Below, piece after piece: positions 1 through 10,436 of a stretch of DNA of 64,000 nt. How positions within the stretch are numbered: the first letter of the stretch is position 1; every line of letters begins with the position of its first letter. The notes beneath the pieces were generated by a model. It was not told the origin of the DNA. It was given only the letters and a program-made list of their open reading frames with translations, and did not search any database. Both the position numbers and the translations under genes were made by a program. Origin of the DNA: Lederbergia citrisecunda (GTDB lineage Bacteria; Bacillota; Bacilli; Bacillales; Bacillaceae_C); the NCBI RefSeq assembly GCF_018343695.1, contig NZ_JAGYPJ010000001.1, positions 2,963,992-3,027,991 on the forward strand, read 5' to 3'.

Positions 1-180
1 TTTGAAAGGAACCCGGTTACTCGTATGCTCTTTTGAAGGAATGCAAGTAAGACTTGCGTTACTTTACCTTGATTTTTTCGGGCATAAGGACACGCGAGAT
101 TTCCTTGCGTTACCTCCACCCTACTTTTTTCAAGCTCAAGGGCACGCAAGCGACTAGAATCCCTTTTTCCAACTTCCTTT
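1..180. repeat. Degenerate ~51-bp tandem repeat, left window edge
   Basis: The stretch carries at least two, probably three, diverged units. The recurring core is CTTGCGTTAC, at about positions 53-62 and 104-113, so the spacing is 51 bp. Each core is preceded by a segment like GGCACRCAAG or GGACACGCGAG. The same unit type, with the same core and spacing, recurs at 51415-51620. No coding capacity is evident, and the unit may continue beyond the left edge of the window. Confidence 0.6.
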
Positions 181-197
181 TCGTAATTCTTATTCAT

Positions 198-1586
198 TTA
201 CTTAGAAACATGAGTTGTAAAATCTGCTAAAAGCCTCGCACCGAATCCGGTTGCTGATTTCGAATAGTATCCTGTTGCACGATTGCTTGCCATTACACCT
301 GCCATATCGACATGTAGCCATTTGCTTGATTTTGGTACGAATCGGCGCAAAAATAATCCTGCAGTGATGGAGCCTGCTTCGGCTCTTGAACTGATGTTGC
401 AAAGATCTGCATAATCGCTGTTCAAATATGAATCATATGCATCTACAAGCGGCATTGGCCATACGTAATCGCCATTTTCTCGACCGATTTTTTTCATTTC
501 ATCTGCAAGCTCTTCATCGCCAAATACACCTGCCATTTTTGATCCGAGTGCATTTCCAATTGCTCCTGTTAAAGTAGCGATATCCACAATATAGTCAGCA
601 TTTAGTTCACCTGCACGAATCAATCCATCGGCTAAAATAAGTCTTCCTTCAGCATCTGTATTCCCTACATGTACTGTTAACCCATTTTTATAATGAATCA
701 CTTCAGAAGGTAGGAAAGAATGGCTATCAGGCATATTTTCTACGATAGGGATAAGCGCCGTTACGTTTACGCTTGCCTTCATATCTACTAGGAGCTTCAT
801 CGCACCAGCGACAGCAGCAGATCCGCCCATATCCATTTTCATATCACTAATATCCGCGCCTCTTTTTAAGCTAATACCGCCTGTATCAAAGGTGACTCCT
901 TTTCCTACAAGTACGACGTGAGGCTTTGTTTTATCTGTACAATAAGAGATTTCTACAAAAGATGGTTCATACTTGCTTCCTCTGCAAACAGCTAGAACAC
1001 CATTCATTTGTCCTTCTTCCAGTTGCTTCTTACGTAAAATTTGAACCTTGGCATCAGTATTTTTAAATTCTTTTTCAAGTACTTCAGGATATGTTTCCGG
1101 ATTTAAGGTACTCGGTATTTCATTCATCAAATCTCTTGAATAAGCTACTGCCTTGGCTCGGGCTTCCCCCTCTTTAACAGAAGCCTGAACGTCTTCACAA
1201 TCTATTAATTCTAATTTTGTTTTAAATGAATTTTTATCAGATTTGTAGTTTAAAAATTGATAAGAACCTAATTCCCATCCTTCAATAAAGGCACAAACCG
1301 ACTTTCCTTTGTCTAATTTTGAAAAACCATTTTCTAAAACTGCGCCTTCCAATACGGCAGATGGAATCTTTCTTCCACTCAATTCTCTAGCAATCGAACC
1401 CGCAATATTTCTCACATTTTCATATGAAATGTCTTTGTTTTGATTTTCTTTAATAATTGCATAAACGTTTCCGTCCAATAATAAAGTAATGAATTTACCT
1501 TGGTGATTTTGAATAAATTCTTTTAATTGAGGGTTATTCTCCACAAGTGAATTATTTGAAAAAGTAATATATGCCTTAGATGTCAT
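198..1586 (-). CDS. Leucyl aminopeptidase family protein (M17)
   Basis: This is a cytosolic di-metal aminopeptidase that removes N-terminal residues from peptides. The C-terminal catalytic domain is clear: the VGKGVTFDTGG motif spans residues 227-237 (metal ligands K229 and D234), MDMGG holds D252, and the family signature NTDAEGR at 309-315 provides D311, E313 and the catalytic R315. The N-terminal domain (about 1-150) is diverged, as is usual for M17. At 462 residues the length is slightly below the 480-500 typical of PepA. The ATG start has AGGAGAG upstream. It lies 19 bp downstream of the acyl-CoA dehydrogenase gene on the same strand, so cotranscription is likely. Family assignment is firm; substrate preference is not known. 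Confidence 0.93.
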   Translation of the reverse strand: MTSKAYITFSNNSLVENNPQLKEFIQNHQGKFITLLLDGNVYAIIKENQNKDISYENVRNIAGSIARELSGRKIPSAVLEGAVLENGFSKLDKGKSVCAFIEGWELGSYQFLNYKSDKNSFKTKLELIDCEDVQASVKEGEARAKAVAYSRDLMNEIPSTLNPETYPEVLEKEFKNTDAKVQILRKKQLEEGQMNGVLAVCRGSKYEPSFVEISYCTDKTKPHVVLVGKGVTFDTGGISLKRGADISDMKMDMGGSAAVAGAMKLLVDMKASVNVTALIPIVENMPDSHSFLPSEVIHYKNGLTVHVGNTDAEGRLILADGLIRAGELNADYIVDIATLTGAIGNALGSKMAGVFGDEELADEMKKIGRENGDYVWPMPLVDAYDSYLNSDYADLCNISSRAEAGSITAGLFLRRFVPKSSKWLHVDMAGVMASNRATGYYSKSATGFGARLLADFTTHVSK

Positions 1587-1605
1587 AGAATTTGTCTCTC
1601 CTAAC

Positions 1606-2778
1606 TTATTTTTTTGGCCATAGTGCGGTCATTGCTAGTCCTTTTAATACTACATCATCCATTGGTGGATTATGTAAGCCTGCACGAACATCGCGATACA
1701 TTCTTTCTAACGGAAGTTTTCTAGATAGACTTGCCCCTCCAACAATGCGCATCGCTTGATCAACGATTGATAAAGCAGAATTTGTCGCCACATATTTGGC
1801 AAGGCCAAGTTCGGATTTAAGCTCAAGGCGCTCTTCTGGATTTTGGTCCCATCGATCAGCTACAGAATAAAGCAGCATTCTAGCTGTTTTTAACTCTGCT
1901 TCTATTTTTCCAATCTTTTGCTGAATATGGTCCACTTCAGCTATTGGGCCAGGCAAGCTATTAGGACGATAGTTTAGAGCGTATTGAACAGCAAAATCTC
2001 GTGCAGCATGGGCAATTCCAATATAGCAAGCAGGAATATGCAACATCCAGCCAGAGTCACTTTGATGATGCGTTTTCCCGCCCGGAATTTCTATTTCAAT
2101 CAATCCCGAATCAGGCACAAACACGTTTTCTAAAATAACATCGTGGCTCCCAGTCGCTCTCATGCTCATCGTATTCCATGTTTCTTCGATTTTTACATTC
2201 TCAGATTTTTGAACTAAAAAACGGCCAATTTTATTTTCATCTTTGATGCCCGCACTAACAGTAAAATAATTTAATATTGGGCTTAATGTACTGAACGTTT
2301 TTCTACCGGTTATTACCCACCCGTCTGCTGTTTTCTCAGCAGTCGTTTCCGGCCTACCGCCTCTTGCTGGACTTCCAGTGGCGCGTTCACTTGCAAATGA
2401 GTTGATCAATTCACCGTCTTCAACTACTTTATTGCAAAAATCTTTAAACAACTCTTCTGGCCATTCCCGACTTTCTCTTAAACTAAGCATCATTCCTAAA
2501 TGCCAGCCAACGCCAAGTGCAGTGGAGCCATCTCCTTTAGCAATCCTCTCTTGCATTAAGATCATTTCATATAAAGAAGCCTCATCCCCACCGTATTCTT
2601 TCGGAACGGTCGTTTTTAAATACCCTGCTTCTTTCATATCTTCGAAGTTTTCAAATGGAAATGATCCTTCCACGTCATGAACTGACGCTCTTTTGGCAAA
2701 ATTAACTGCTAACTCGTCAGCCATGTCAGCAAATTTCTGCTCTCTTTCATTTCGGATAAAATAGTCTTGGTATTTCAT
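1606..2778 (-). CDS. Acyl-CoA dehydrogenase family flavoprotein (YdbM-like)
   Basis: The protein (390 aa) has the complete acyl-CoA dehydrogenase fold: an alpha-helical N-domain, a central beta domain around residues 125-235 (TGSPARGG, then TGRKTFST) and a C-terminal four-helix domain containing [20 protein letters not shown]. Length is normal for the family. Overall pattern resembles B. subtilis YdbM. Related members act as FAD acyl-CoA dehydrogenases or as flavin-dependent monooxygenases of the DszC/SfnB type, and I cannot separate these by eye because the catalytic base is not obvious. The start follows GTGAGGTG. It is flanked on the same strand by the sorbitol dehydrogenase gene upstream and the aminopeptidase downstream. 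Confidence 0.85.
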   Translation of the reverse strand: MKYQDYFIRNEREQKFADMADELAVNFAKRASVHDVEGSFPFENFEDMKEAGYLKTTVPKEYGGDEASLYEMILMQERIAKGDGSTALGVGWHLGMMLSLRESREWPEELFKDFCNKVVEDGELINSFASERATGSPARGGRPETTAEKTADGWVITGRKTFSTLSPILNYFTVSAGIKDENKIGRFLVQKSENVKIEETWNTMSMRATGSHDVILENVFVPDSGLIEIEIPGGKTHHQSDSGWMLHIPACYIGIAHAARDFAVQYALNYRPNSLPGPIAEVDHIQQKIGKIEAELKTARMLLYSVADRWDQNPEERLELKSELGLAKYVATNSALSIVDQAMRIVGGASLSRKLPLERMYRDVRAGLHNPPMDDVVLKGLAMTALWPKK

Positions 2779-2803
2779 AGTAACACCTCACTTATGATTT
2801 GTT

Positions 2804-3847
2804 TTAAGGGTATATCATCACTTTTACGCTTGTATCTTTTTGAGTACGAGCAATATCGACGGCTTCTTTAATGTCATTTAAAGAAAATTTGTGTGTAATG
2901 ATTTTTTCAATATTGACCTTCGAATTACTTAGTGCCTGAATCGCAATAGGATATGTATTTGCATAACGAAATACGCCGTGAACATCGATTTCCCCATCAA
3001 TTATTTGGTTTATATCTAGTGGAATAGACTCTGACGTTGGTAGTCCAATAAAAACAATACGTCCTCCTCTATTTACTATTTTAACCGTATCTGAAATAGC
3101 TTTACTATTACCAGATGTCTCTACTATTAAATTTACACCTTTTTGTTCCGTCAATGTTGAAATGCGCTCATTTATATCTTCATGAATAGGATCAAAAACA
3201 GCCGTAACACCTGATTCCTTGGCCAATTCTCTTCTAAAAGGGACGACATCACTCGCATAGATTTCGGTAATTCCAAACATTTTTGCAGCTTGAATGGCTA
3301 GCAGTCCAATCGGCCCTAACCCACTGACAAAAAGTCGATCTGCCATCGTTGCTTTTCCGCGCTTCATCGCATGAATCCCTACAGAGAGCGGTTCTAGTAA
3401 TGCCCCTTCTTCATACGACATCGAATCTGGGATTTTGAATAGGAAATCGCAACGGATCACGACATAATCGGCCCATGCCCCGTCAACAGGAGGAGTTGCC
3501 ATAAAAACAACATCCGGACATAAGTTGTACCTTCCGGATTTGCAGTAATCACATCTTCCACAAGTAACCCCTGGCTCCACAGCAACACGATCTCCGATTG
3601 AAACATTCGTCACATCTTCGCCGATCCCCACTACTTCGCCAGCCAATTCATGGCCTAAAATGAGTGGTTCCTTTACTTCGTATCTACCGATTTTCCCATG
3701 CTCATAATAATGGACATCAGAACCGCAGACACCGATGCAGTAAACTTTTACTAAAGCCTCATCCTTTTTCGGTACTGGAATAGCAACTTGTTTTACCTCA
3801 ATATCTAGTGGTTTGTTTAAGATTGCTGCGTTCATAACAGCCGACAA
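2804..3847 (-). CDS. gutB: Sorbitol dehydrogenase-like zinc alcohol dehydrogenase (GutB family)
   Basis: A medium-chain NAD(P)-dependent polyol dehydrogenase, probably oxidising sorbitol or xylitol to the ketose. The sequence follows B. subtilis GutB closely, including the GVCGSDVHYYEHGKIG and EPGVTCGRCDYCKSGRYNLC segments. Counting from the chosen start, the catalytic zinc ligands are C41 and H66-E67 (GHE), and the structural zinc cysteines are C96, C99, C102 and C110. I chose the TTG start at 3847 because GGAGGAG lies six bases upstream; an ATG further upstream at 3883 would place that Shine-Dalgarno sequence inside the gene. The protein is 347 aa. No GutR or sorbitol transporter lies nearby, so the substrate is inferred. 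Confidence 0.85.
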   Translation of the reverse strand: MSAVMNAAILNKPLDIEVKQVAIPVPKKDEALVKVYCIGVCGSDVHYYEHGKIGRYEVKEPLILGHELAGEVVGIGEDVTNVSIGDRVAVEPGVTCGRCDYCKSGRYNLCPDVVFMATPPVDGAWADYVVIRCDFLFKIPDSMSYEEGALLEPLSVGIHAMKRGKATMADRLFVSGLGPIGLLAIQAAKMFGITEIYASDVVPFRRELAKESGVTAVFDPIHEDINERISTLTEQKGVNLIVETSGNSKAISDTVKIVNRGGRIVFIGLPTSESIPLDINQIIDGEIDVHGVFRYANTYPIAIQALSNSKVNIEKIITHKFSLNDIKEAVDIARTQKDTSVKVMIYP

Positions 3848-3913
3848 TTTCGTCTCCTCCTTACCATTAGAAAACCTTTTCATTATTATAACTCTTTTAA
3901 GCTTTAAAATTAT

Positions 3914-3959
3914 ATAAAAAAGGACAGTGAAACATTTTTAAAATGTTCATACTGTCCTC
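3914..3959 (-). terminator. Intrinsic terminator downstream of ypuA-like gene
   Basis: Read on the minus strand, a hairpin with AGGACAGT and ACTGTCCT outer arms and an inner AACATTTT/AAAATGTT pairing is followed by TTTTTTATATAA. It lies just after the stop of the DUF1002 gene and separates it from the gutB-like gene. Confidence 0.85.
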
Positions 3960-3970
3960 TAGCTTCTATA

Positions 3971-4882
3971 CTATTTAAATAGATTTGCAATAGATTCAAA
4001 AAGCTTTTTAAAGAAATTGCTGACACTGTCCCAAAAGCCCTCGTCACCAATCACATTTTCTAATTTTTTCTTAATGTCTTTAGAAATGTCTTCCAGTTGA
4101 TTTTTTACATTTCCAAAGTCAATATTAATCGAACGCATTTTTTCGAATAAATCGATTAGTAATTGTCTGTCTTCAGGACTCAGTTCAATCTTCATCTTTT
4201 TCAATTGTTCTTCCACTATCTTTTCTACGTCTTCTTTCGTGGCTGGGTTTTGATCAGCGATCGCCTTTTTAATTTCTGTTAACAATTCACTAACTTTTTC
4301 ATCGTCGAGACCGTCTTTTCCCGCTAAGTCTGTTGCTAAGTCAAGCTCTTCATTCGCCACTTCCATCCTATCTTTATCCAATGTTTCTCCGCGGCTCTCA
4401 TACGCTTTATATATTCCAACAAGTGCGGAATGACCCGTTACTTTTACAGGAGATGCAACATCGACTGTCGCATTTTCAATACCGGCAGTCAGCATAGCGT
4501 TGGCATACATTTCTTCCGTTACTTCCGTAATATTATCAGGTGTTACTCGTGTTACAACGAGGCCATTACCTTTTTCTTTCAAAGTGATTTTCGCCGAAGA
4601 AAACATCCTTGAATTTGGATTTCCGTCGATTAGTCTTGCTAAGTCCTTTGCAGTAACAGTAATTTCTTCTACCTTGGATGGATCAGTTACTTTTAAAAGT
4701 TTTCTCACTTCATCTTTTTGTTCTGCCGTTAATGTCTCTCCATATACGACGATAGGGAGACCAAATTTTTCATTAATCGCATCATCATCCGTGTTTTGAT
4801 CCGCTGCAGCTGATCCAATTCCATTTAGGATAAAGCTTATGCTGACCAAAAATGCTATGAAGATTTTGCTCCAATGTTTCAA
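3971..4882 (-). CDS. ypuA: Secreted DUF1002 protein (YpuA-like)
   Basis: The protein (303 aa) begins with a clear secretory signal (K-W-S-K then a hydrophobic stretch ending GSAAADQ), so it is exported. The body matches DUF1002, and B. subtilis YpuA shows the same order of motifs: a YGETLTAEQK segment, an ITEVTEEMYANAMLTAG segment and an amphipathic C-terminus ending in FFKKLFESIANLFK. Function is unknown; envelope-stress association has been suggested for YpuA. The start is TTG at 4882, immediately after the TAG stop of the ylbL-like gene, with GGAGGAG overlapping the end of that gene. The two genes are therefore translationally linked. The gene ends at a strong terminator. Confidence 0.86.
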   Translation of the reverse strand: MKHWSKIFIAFLVSISFILNGIGSAAADQNTDDDAINEKFGLPIVVYGETLTAEQKDEVRKLLKVTDPSKVEEITVTAKDLARLIDGNPNSRMFSSAKITLKEKGNGLVVTRVTPDNITEVTEEMYANAMLTAGIENATVDVASPVKVTGHSALVGIYKAYESRGETLDKDRMEVANEELDLATDLAGKDGLDDEKVSELLTEIKKAIADQNPATKEDVEKIVEEQLKKMKIELSPEDRQLLIDLFEKMRSINIDFGNVKNQLEDISKDIKKKLENVIGDEGFWDSVSNFFKKLFESIANLFK

Positions 4883-5920
4883 CTATTTCTCCTCCTTAGG
4901 TGGCAGCTTTTCTAAGTAATCAATCGCCTCTTGTATTGTTTTAACAGGAACAAGTTTAACTTTGTATCCTTCTTTTTGTACTTCGTCTTTTACATCTTTT
5001 TCATTTGTATCTCCATCTAATATATCTGCAGGGCAAAAGAAAATATCCATTCCTGCTTTTTCTACTGCTGTTATTTTTTCACGGATTCCACCAATTTGGC
5101 CTACATTCCCGTCCATGTCAATCGTACCAGTACCTGCTATTTCATAACCTTTCGTTAAGTCACCAGGGGTCAACTGATTATAAACCTCCAGCGAAAACAT
5201 GAGTCCAGCGGATGGCCCACCAATATCTTCGGCATTAATTTTAATAGTACGGTCTGTTTCAACTTTATATTGATCCTCAGGTCCAATCCCAACTCCTGCT
5301 CGATTCGGACTATTTGTAATCGGAATAAGCTCTACATTTGCTGTTTTTACAGTACTGTCGCGATTAAACATCAATTTTACTGTATCGCCAGCTTTTTTGT
5401 TTGAAAGATAATCGAGAAAATCAGTTGATTTAGCAACAGGTTGATCATCGACTTGTGTAATAATATCACCAATTTTAAGCTTTCCTTTTGCAGTTGATGT
5501 GGCAAGAATACTCGTGACAAAAATGCCATTTGACTGCACATTTACATTTTCACCTGCAGCACGCAGGCCTGCGACAAGAGCATGCTGTTGAGATGTTGTC
5601 ATCATATGTTCCAAGATTTTACTATACTCTTCGTCAGTCATGTCACCCCTAACTTCCTTCACTTTCCGTAAATCTGTGTGCGGAGCAACCATTCCATATG
5701 CTAAATAATAAATATTACTTGCCCTTAATGAAAGAACCGTTGTTAAATACAGATTGCCCTTAGATGTTTTATCGCCGCCCTCGACTGTTACTTTAGAGCC
5801 GAGTTCTTCCACTGATCCAGGTTGAAAGAGGTAATATGGCGTTGGAATAAAAAAGGTGACAACAAGCAAAACGCAAATCACTGCAAAAACTTTATTTTTT
5901 CGTTGCTTTAAAATTGCCAT
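4883..5920 (-). CDS. ylbL: SepM/YlbL-type membrane PDZ-Lon serine protease
   Basis: A membrane-anchored protease of 345 aa. Residues 11-30 form one transmembrane segment, residues about 115-200 a PDZ domain (IFVTSILATSTAKGKLKIGD), and residues about 205-340 a Lon-type proteolytic domain. The catalytic dyad is visible as S237 in GGPSAGLMFSLE and K282 in GGIREKITAVEKAG. Relatives process secreted peptides (SepM in streptococci) or act in DNA-damage checkpoint recovery (YlbL in B. subtilis). In B. subtilis ylbL lies near coaD; here its partner is a ypuA-like gene, an uncommon arrangement. The ATG follows AAAGGGAAC. Confidence 0.93.
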   Translation of the reverse strand: MAILKQRKNKVFAVICVLLVVTFFIPTPYYLFQPGSVEELGSKVTVEGGDKTSKGNLYLTTVLSLRASNIYYLAYGMVAPHTDLRKVKEVRGDMTDEEYSKILEHMMTTSQQHALVAGLRAAGENVNVQSNGIFVTSILATSTAKGKLKIGDIITQVDDQPVAKSTDFLDYLSNKKAGDTVKLMFNRDSTVKTANVELIPITNSPNRAGVGIGPEDQYKVETDRTIKINAEDIGGPSAGLMFSLEVYNQLTPGDLTKGYEIAGTGTIDMDGNVGQIGGIREKITAVEKAGMDIFFCPADILDGDTNEKDVKDEVQKEGYKVKLVPVKTIQEAIDYLEKLPPKEEK

Positions 5921-6228
5921 ATCTGTTCCCTTTCTTTCTTAAATATCTATTTAAGATATTTTCAATTTTTATAGACGTACAAAGTTGGTAATAAGTTTCG
6001 CTATTGTTACTTTTAATAAATTTACACATTCATATTTAATATGAGACTTTCTTTTTACAATGAATTATGCTGATTTCCGCTTCAATCATCGTAGTGGCGA
6101 TATCAAAAAAGCTTTAAAAAGCCTCTACAATAGTATACATAGATTCCATGTAAATTTAAAATCATAGTTGTACTATAAAATAAAAAGTCAGCCCTTACCC
6201 GAAGTCTGGATAAGGACTGACCATATGA
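5921..6228. other. Noncoding stretch upstream of ylbL-like gene
   Basis: This 308-bp gap holds no convincing gene. A perfect inverted repeat AATATCT-N5-AGATATT lies at 5942-5960, directly upstream of the ylbL-like gene, and could be an operator. The other end contains the terminator of the deaminase gene. The middle is AT-rich with no recognisable RNA. Confidence 0.5.
6182..6221 (-). terminator. Intrinsic terminator after deaminase gene
   Basis: On the minus strand GTCAGTCCTTA pairs with TAAGGGCTGACT across a loop containing CTTCGG, and is followed by TTTTTATTTTATAG. It sits immediately after the stop codon of the deaminase gene. Confidence 0.87.
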
Positions 6229-6678
6229 TTACTTTTTAACCCATTCTGACAACGGATCAACCATTCCGGACTCTAGCGGCATATGTATAATATCAATCGA
6301 TCGTTGTTCTCTTGATAATGACAAATCTTTGTATATGAAAGAGGAAGCACCCAGTCCTGCTTCATTGGCAACTTCAATTGACGCGCAGTAGTATACCTTT
6401 TTAATGCCTGAGAAATAAATGACCGTCATACACATTGGACATGGCTCTCCACTTGCATACATCGTATAGCCGTTTAAGTCCAACGTTTGTAATTTCCCCT
6501 GTGCTTTACGGATTGCAATAAGTTCTGCATGTCCACTTATATCATTCTTTAAGTGAAGTTCATTCACACCTTCGGAAATCACTTCATCATCTTTTACGAG
6601 CACCGCACCAAACGGCTGCCCACCTTCTTTTACGTTGTTAACGGCAAGTTCAACAGCTCTCTCCATAAATCGATCCAT
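6229..6678 (-). CDS. Nucleoside/guanine deaminase (CMP/dCMP deaminase fold)
   Basis: A zinc-dependent deaminase of 149 aa. The zinc motif is complete: H50-A-E52 in SGHAELIAIRKA and C80-P-M-C83 in SGEPCPMCMTVIYFS, with E52 as proton shuttle. The C-terminus (SSFIYKDLSLSREQRSI) resembles B. subtilis guanine deaminase GuaD, which has a similar FIYKEI segment, so deamination of guanine to xanthine is the best guess. tRNA adenosine deaminase TadA has a different tail. The ATG follows TTGGAGGCG. It is 26 bp downstream of purC on the same strand, which supports a purine role. Confidence 0.87.
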   Translation of the reverse strand: MDRFMERAVELAVNNVKEGGQPFGAVLVKDDEVISEGVNELHLKNDISGHAELIAIRKAQGKLQTLDLNGYTMYASGEPCPMCMTVIYFSGIKKVYYCASIEVANEAGLGASSFIYKDLSLSREQRSIDIIHMPLESGMVDPLSEWVKK

Positions 6679-6703
6679 TTTATCGCCTCCAAACGTAGAA
6701 TGA

Positions 6704-7393
6704 TTAAATTTGTGCGACTAACAGTTTTTCCAATTCTAAAGGTTCAATATAGACACCATCTTTATAAGCGCGCATATTTCCACCGGAGATTTCATCTATT
6801 AACATAATATCATTGCTATTTTCTGTTCTACCGAATTCTAGTTTAATATCATATAATTCGATATTCCTTTTTTGCAGTTCGTCTTTTACTATGCCACTAA
6901 TTTGTTGGGTCAAATTTTTCAACTCTTCATATTCTGAGAGGGATAATATCCCCAACATATTGAGCGCATCTGCACTGATTGGCGGGTCCTGGCGTTCATC
7001 GTCTTTCAAAGTCACTTCAACAAATGCGTCTAGTTCTTGTCCCTCTACAGCATACTTGCCATACCTGCGCAAAAAACTTCCTACCGCACGATAACGACAA
7101 ATGACCTCAAGCCCATGACCAAAAATTTTCGCTGGCTTTACAATCATTTCGGCTGCGTCTACATTTGCACTCACGTAATGAGTTGGTATTCCTTTTTCTC
7201 GTAAAATTTCAAAAAAGAATTTAGTTAAGCGCAAGCCTGCCTTCCCAGCACCTTCAATTTGTAAGCCAACTGTATTGGCTCCAGGATCAAAAACCCCATC
7301 TTCACCTGTAACATCATCTTTAAATTTTAATAAATAATTTCCATCATCTAGAGAATATACATCCTTTGTCTTTCCCTGATAAACAAATTTCAT
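6704..7393 (-). CDS. purC: Phosphoribosylaminoimidazole-succinocarboxamide synthase-like
   Basis: SAICAR synthetase catalyses the ATP-dependent joining of CAIR and aspartate in purine synthesis. The 229-aa protein shows the family segments YQGKTKDVYSL, LKFKDDVTGEDG, VICRYRAVGSFLRRYG and IKLEFGR, ending with LIDEISGGNMR. I chose the ATG at 7393, preceded by GAAGGAATG; translation from 7465 would add 24 unrelated residues. The gene stands apart from any purine operon and is slightly diverged, so it may be a second copy of purC. It is followed by the guanine-deaminase-like gene. Confidence 0.85.
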   Translation of the reverse strand: MKFVYQGKTKDVYSLDDGNYLLKFKDDVTGEDGVFDPGANTVGLQIEGAGKAGLRLTKFFFEILREKGIPTHYVSANVDAAEMIVKPAKIFGHGLEVICRYRAVGSFLRRYGKYAVEGQELDAFVEVTLKDDERQDPPISADALNMLGILSLSEYEELKNLTQQISGIVKDELQKRNIELYDIKLEFGRTENSNDIMLIDEISGGNMRAYKDGVYIEPLELEKLLVAQI

Positions 7394-7571
7394 ACGGCAT
7401 TCCTTCTCTCTATGAAGTGATGTTGCATTAACAGTATAGCAAAAAATATTTAACCATTGTGGCATCTACTAAAAAGAAGTTTGATTTCTATACTATTTAG
7501 GTAGGAGACTCTTCACCACTACTAAAAATAATGATTTTTGTACTCAGCCTTAATTGGTAATATGCTTAAAT

Positions 7572-8474
7572 TTATTGATAACCTGTTAATGTGTTGAAGA
7601 AGTTTTTTAGAAACTCGTAAAAAAGTAATTCCGTCGGCATAAGTTCGCGGTCTCTTGGAATAATGACTCCAACTGCCCGTGTAACTCGAGGATCTACAAT
7701 TTGAATTTTTACAGTAGAACGGGGCAAACTGTCAACTAAGGTTATTTCTGGAAGCAATGTTACACCTAGACCTGCTGACACAAGCCCTTTAATAGCGTCG
7801 ATATCTTTTCCTTCGAAGGATACAACTGGTTCAAATCCGCGTTGTTTACATGCCTTTATGACAATATCTCTAAGAACATACCCTCTTGGAGACAAAACAA
7901 AAGAATCGCTGCGTAAGTCATCTAAGGTGATAGATGCTTTCTTTGCTAAGGGGTGATTGGAAGACAATAGCGCAACGAGATTTTCCATAAATAATATGTC
8001 ACTTTTTACCCGACGTTCCTCCGTTGGCAGAGGCCCTAAAAGTGCCATATCGATTTCACCTTTTATAACGGAATCAACTAAATTATGATAGGAATCTTGA
8101 TGGAGCTGAAATTTTACATAGGGGTATTGTTTTCGAAATGCTGATACGACCGTAGGAAGTAAATGAGCGGCAAGGCTACTTGGAAATCCAATTCGGACCG
8201 TGCCTTTTTCTGGGTCAAGACATTCTTCTATTTCTCTCCTAGCCTGTTCAATTACATCCATCGCTTGATGCATTTTTTCTAAAAACATGTGTCCAATTGG
8301 TGTCAATCGGATATTCCTTCCTTCCCTAATGAAAAGATCAACACCGAGCTCTGCCTCTAAATTTACAATTTGCCTACTAACAGCAGATTGTGCGACATGT
8401 AAGGCTTCAGCCGCATCTGTCATATGTTCTCGTTTGGCAACTTCAATGAAATATTGTATTTGTCTTAATTCCAA
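7572..8474 (-). CDS. gltC: LysR-family regulator, GltC-like
   Basis: A 300-aa LysR-type transcription factor. The N-terminal winged HTH (ELRQIQYFIEVAKREHMTDAA, AQSAVSRQI) and the co-inducer domain (GTVRIGFPSSLAAHLLPTV, GLVSAGLGVTLLPE) match B. subtilis GltC along the whole length. The start is TTG at 8474 with AAGGTGG five bases upstream, giving the expected M-E-L-R-Q beginning; an upstream ATG at 8498 would bury that site. In B. subtilis GltC activates gltAB. Here it is divergent from an NADP-type glutamate dehydrogenase gene, so that gene is the likely target. Confidence 0.88.
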   Translation of the reverse strand: MELRQIQYFIEVAKREHMTDAAEALHVAQSAVSRQIVNLEAELGVDLFIREGRNIRLTPIGHMFLEKMHQAMDVIEQARREIEECLDPEKGTVRIGFPSSLAAHLLPTVVSAFRKQYPYVKFQLHQDSYHNLVDSVIKGEIDMALLGPLPTEERRVKSDILFMENLVALLSSNHPLAKKASITLDDLRSDSFVLSPRGYVLRDIVIKACKQRGFEPVVSFEGKDIDAIKGLVSAGLGVTLLPEITLVDSLPRSTVKIQIVDPRVTRAVGVIIPRDRELMPTELLFYEFLKNFFNTLTGYQ

Positions 8475-8518
8475 AATAACCACCTTCTTCGCATTCATCT
8501 CATAACGGCATTAATATT

Positions 8519-8542
8519 ATCTAATATCCGTATTGTTTAGAT
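8519..8542. promoter_or_regulatory. Candidate LysR/GltC-type operator
   Basis: ATCTAA-N12-TTAGAT is a perfect 6-bp inverted repeat, 45 bp upstream of the gltC start and extended imperfectly by flanking ATT/AAT. Size and position fit an autoregulatory LysR site, but it is not the published GltC box (ATCTC/GAGAT). Confidence 0.4.
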
Positions 8543-8626
8543 TAATTGTAGAAGATAAAATATTTTTTAACAAGAATAATTCGTTGTGGTGTTTATTTGC
8601 AATTTGTTTAGCTGAGCGCTTATCCC

Positions 8627-8646
8627 CTCGGGTAAATTTACCTGAG
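8627..8646. promoter_or_regulatory. 20-bp near-perfect palindrome upstream of gdhA
   Basis: CTCGGGTAAATTTACCTGAG reads the same on both strands except for one base pair in the arms. It lies 158 bp upstream of the gdhA start. It is a strong candidate protein-binding site with unknown binder. Confidence 0.45.
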
Positions 8647-8698
8647 TTAAAAAGTCGAAGAACAAACTCTTTGGTTTTCAGAATATTTAATTGTTTGA

Positions 8699-10186
<1,488 letters not shown>

Positions 10187-10193
10187 GAACAAA

Positions 10194-10338
10194 TGCGCAA
10201 GCGCCTGTTAAGCGACGTACAAACTTTTTAGGGTTCTGACGAGATAAAGGAAACACGGTGAGCCTTGGCGAACCGATGTTGACTTATCGTAGGAAGAAAC
10301 CGAAAGTTTGCTAGTCGCTAGGCGCTGAAGCTAGACGG
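10194..10338 (+). repeat. Dispersed ~150-nt structured element, copy A
   Basis: The copy begins GCGCAAGCGCCTG and ends AGGCGCTGAAGCTAGACG. The 7-mers AGCGCCT (10200-10206) and AGGCGCT (10320-10326) can pair and close the element. An inner GATAAAGG...GACTTATC pairing surrounds a conserved core. It starts 8 bp after the gdhA stop and precedes the gdhA terminator, so it is transcribed in the gdhA 3' UTR. It is nearly identical to the copy at 49299. Confidence 0.8.
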
Positions 10339-10399
10339 GAACTACCTTCACAAAAGTTATACACAAAGTCCCAATCTATAATTTTCTAAACAATGAGAT

Positions 10400-10434
10400 A
10401 AGCGGTTCTTTCATTTTGAAAGAACCGCTTTTTT
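10400..10434 (+). terminator. gdhA terminator
   Basis: AAGCGGTTCTTTC pairs perfectly with GAAAGAACCGCTT around a 5-base loop and is followed by a T-run. It lies 214 bp downstream of the gdhA stop, beyond the dispersed element. Confidence 0.92.
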
Positions 10435-10436
10435 AT

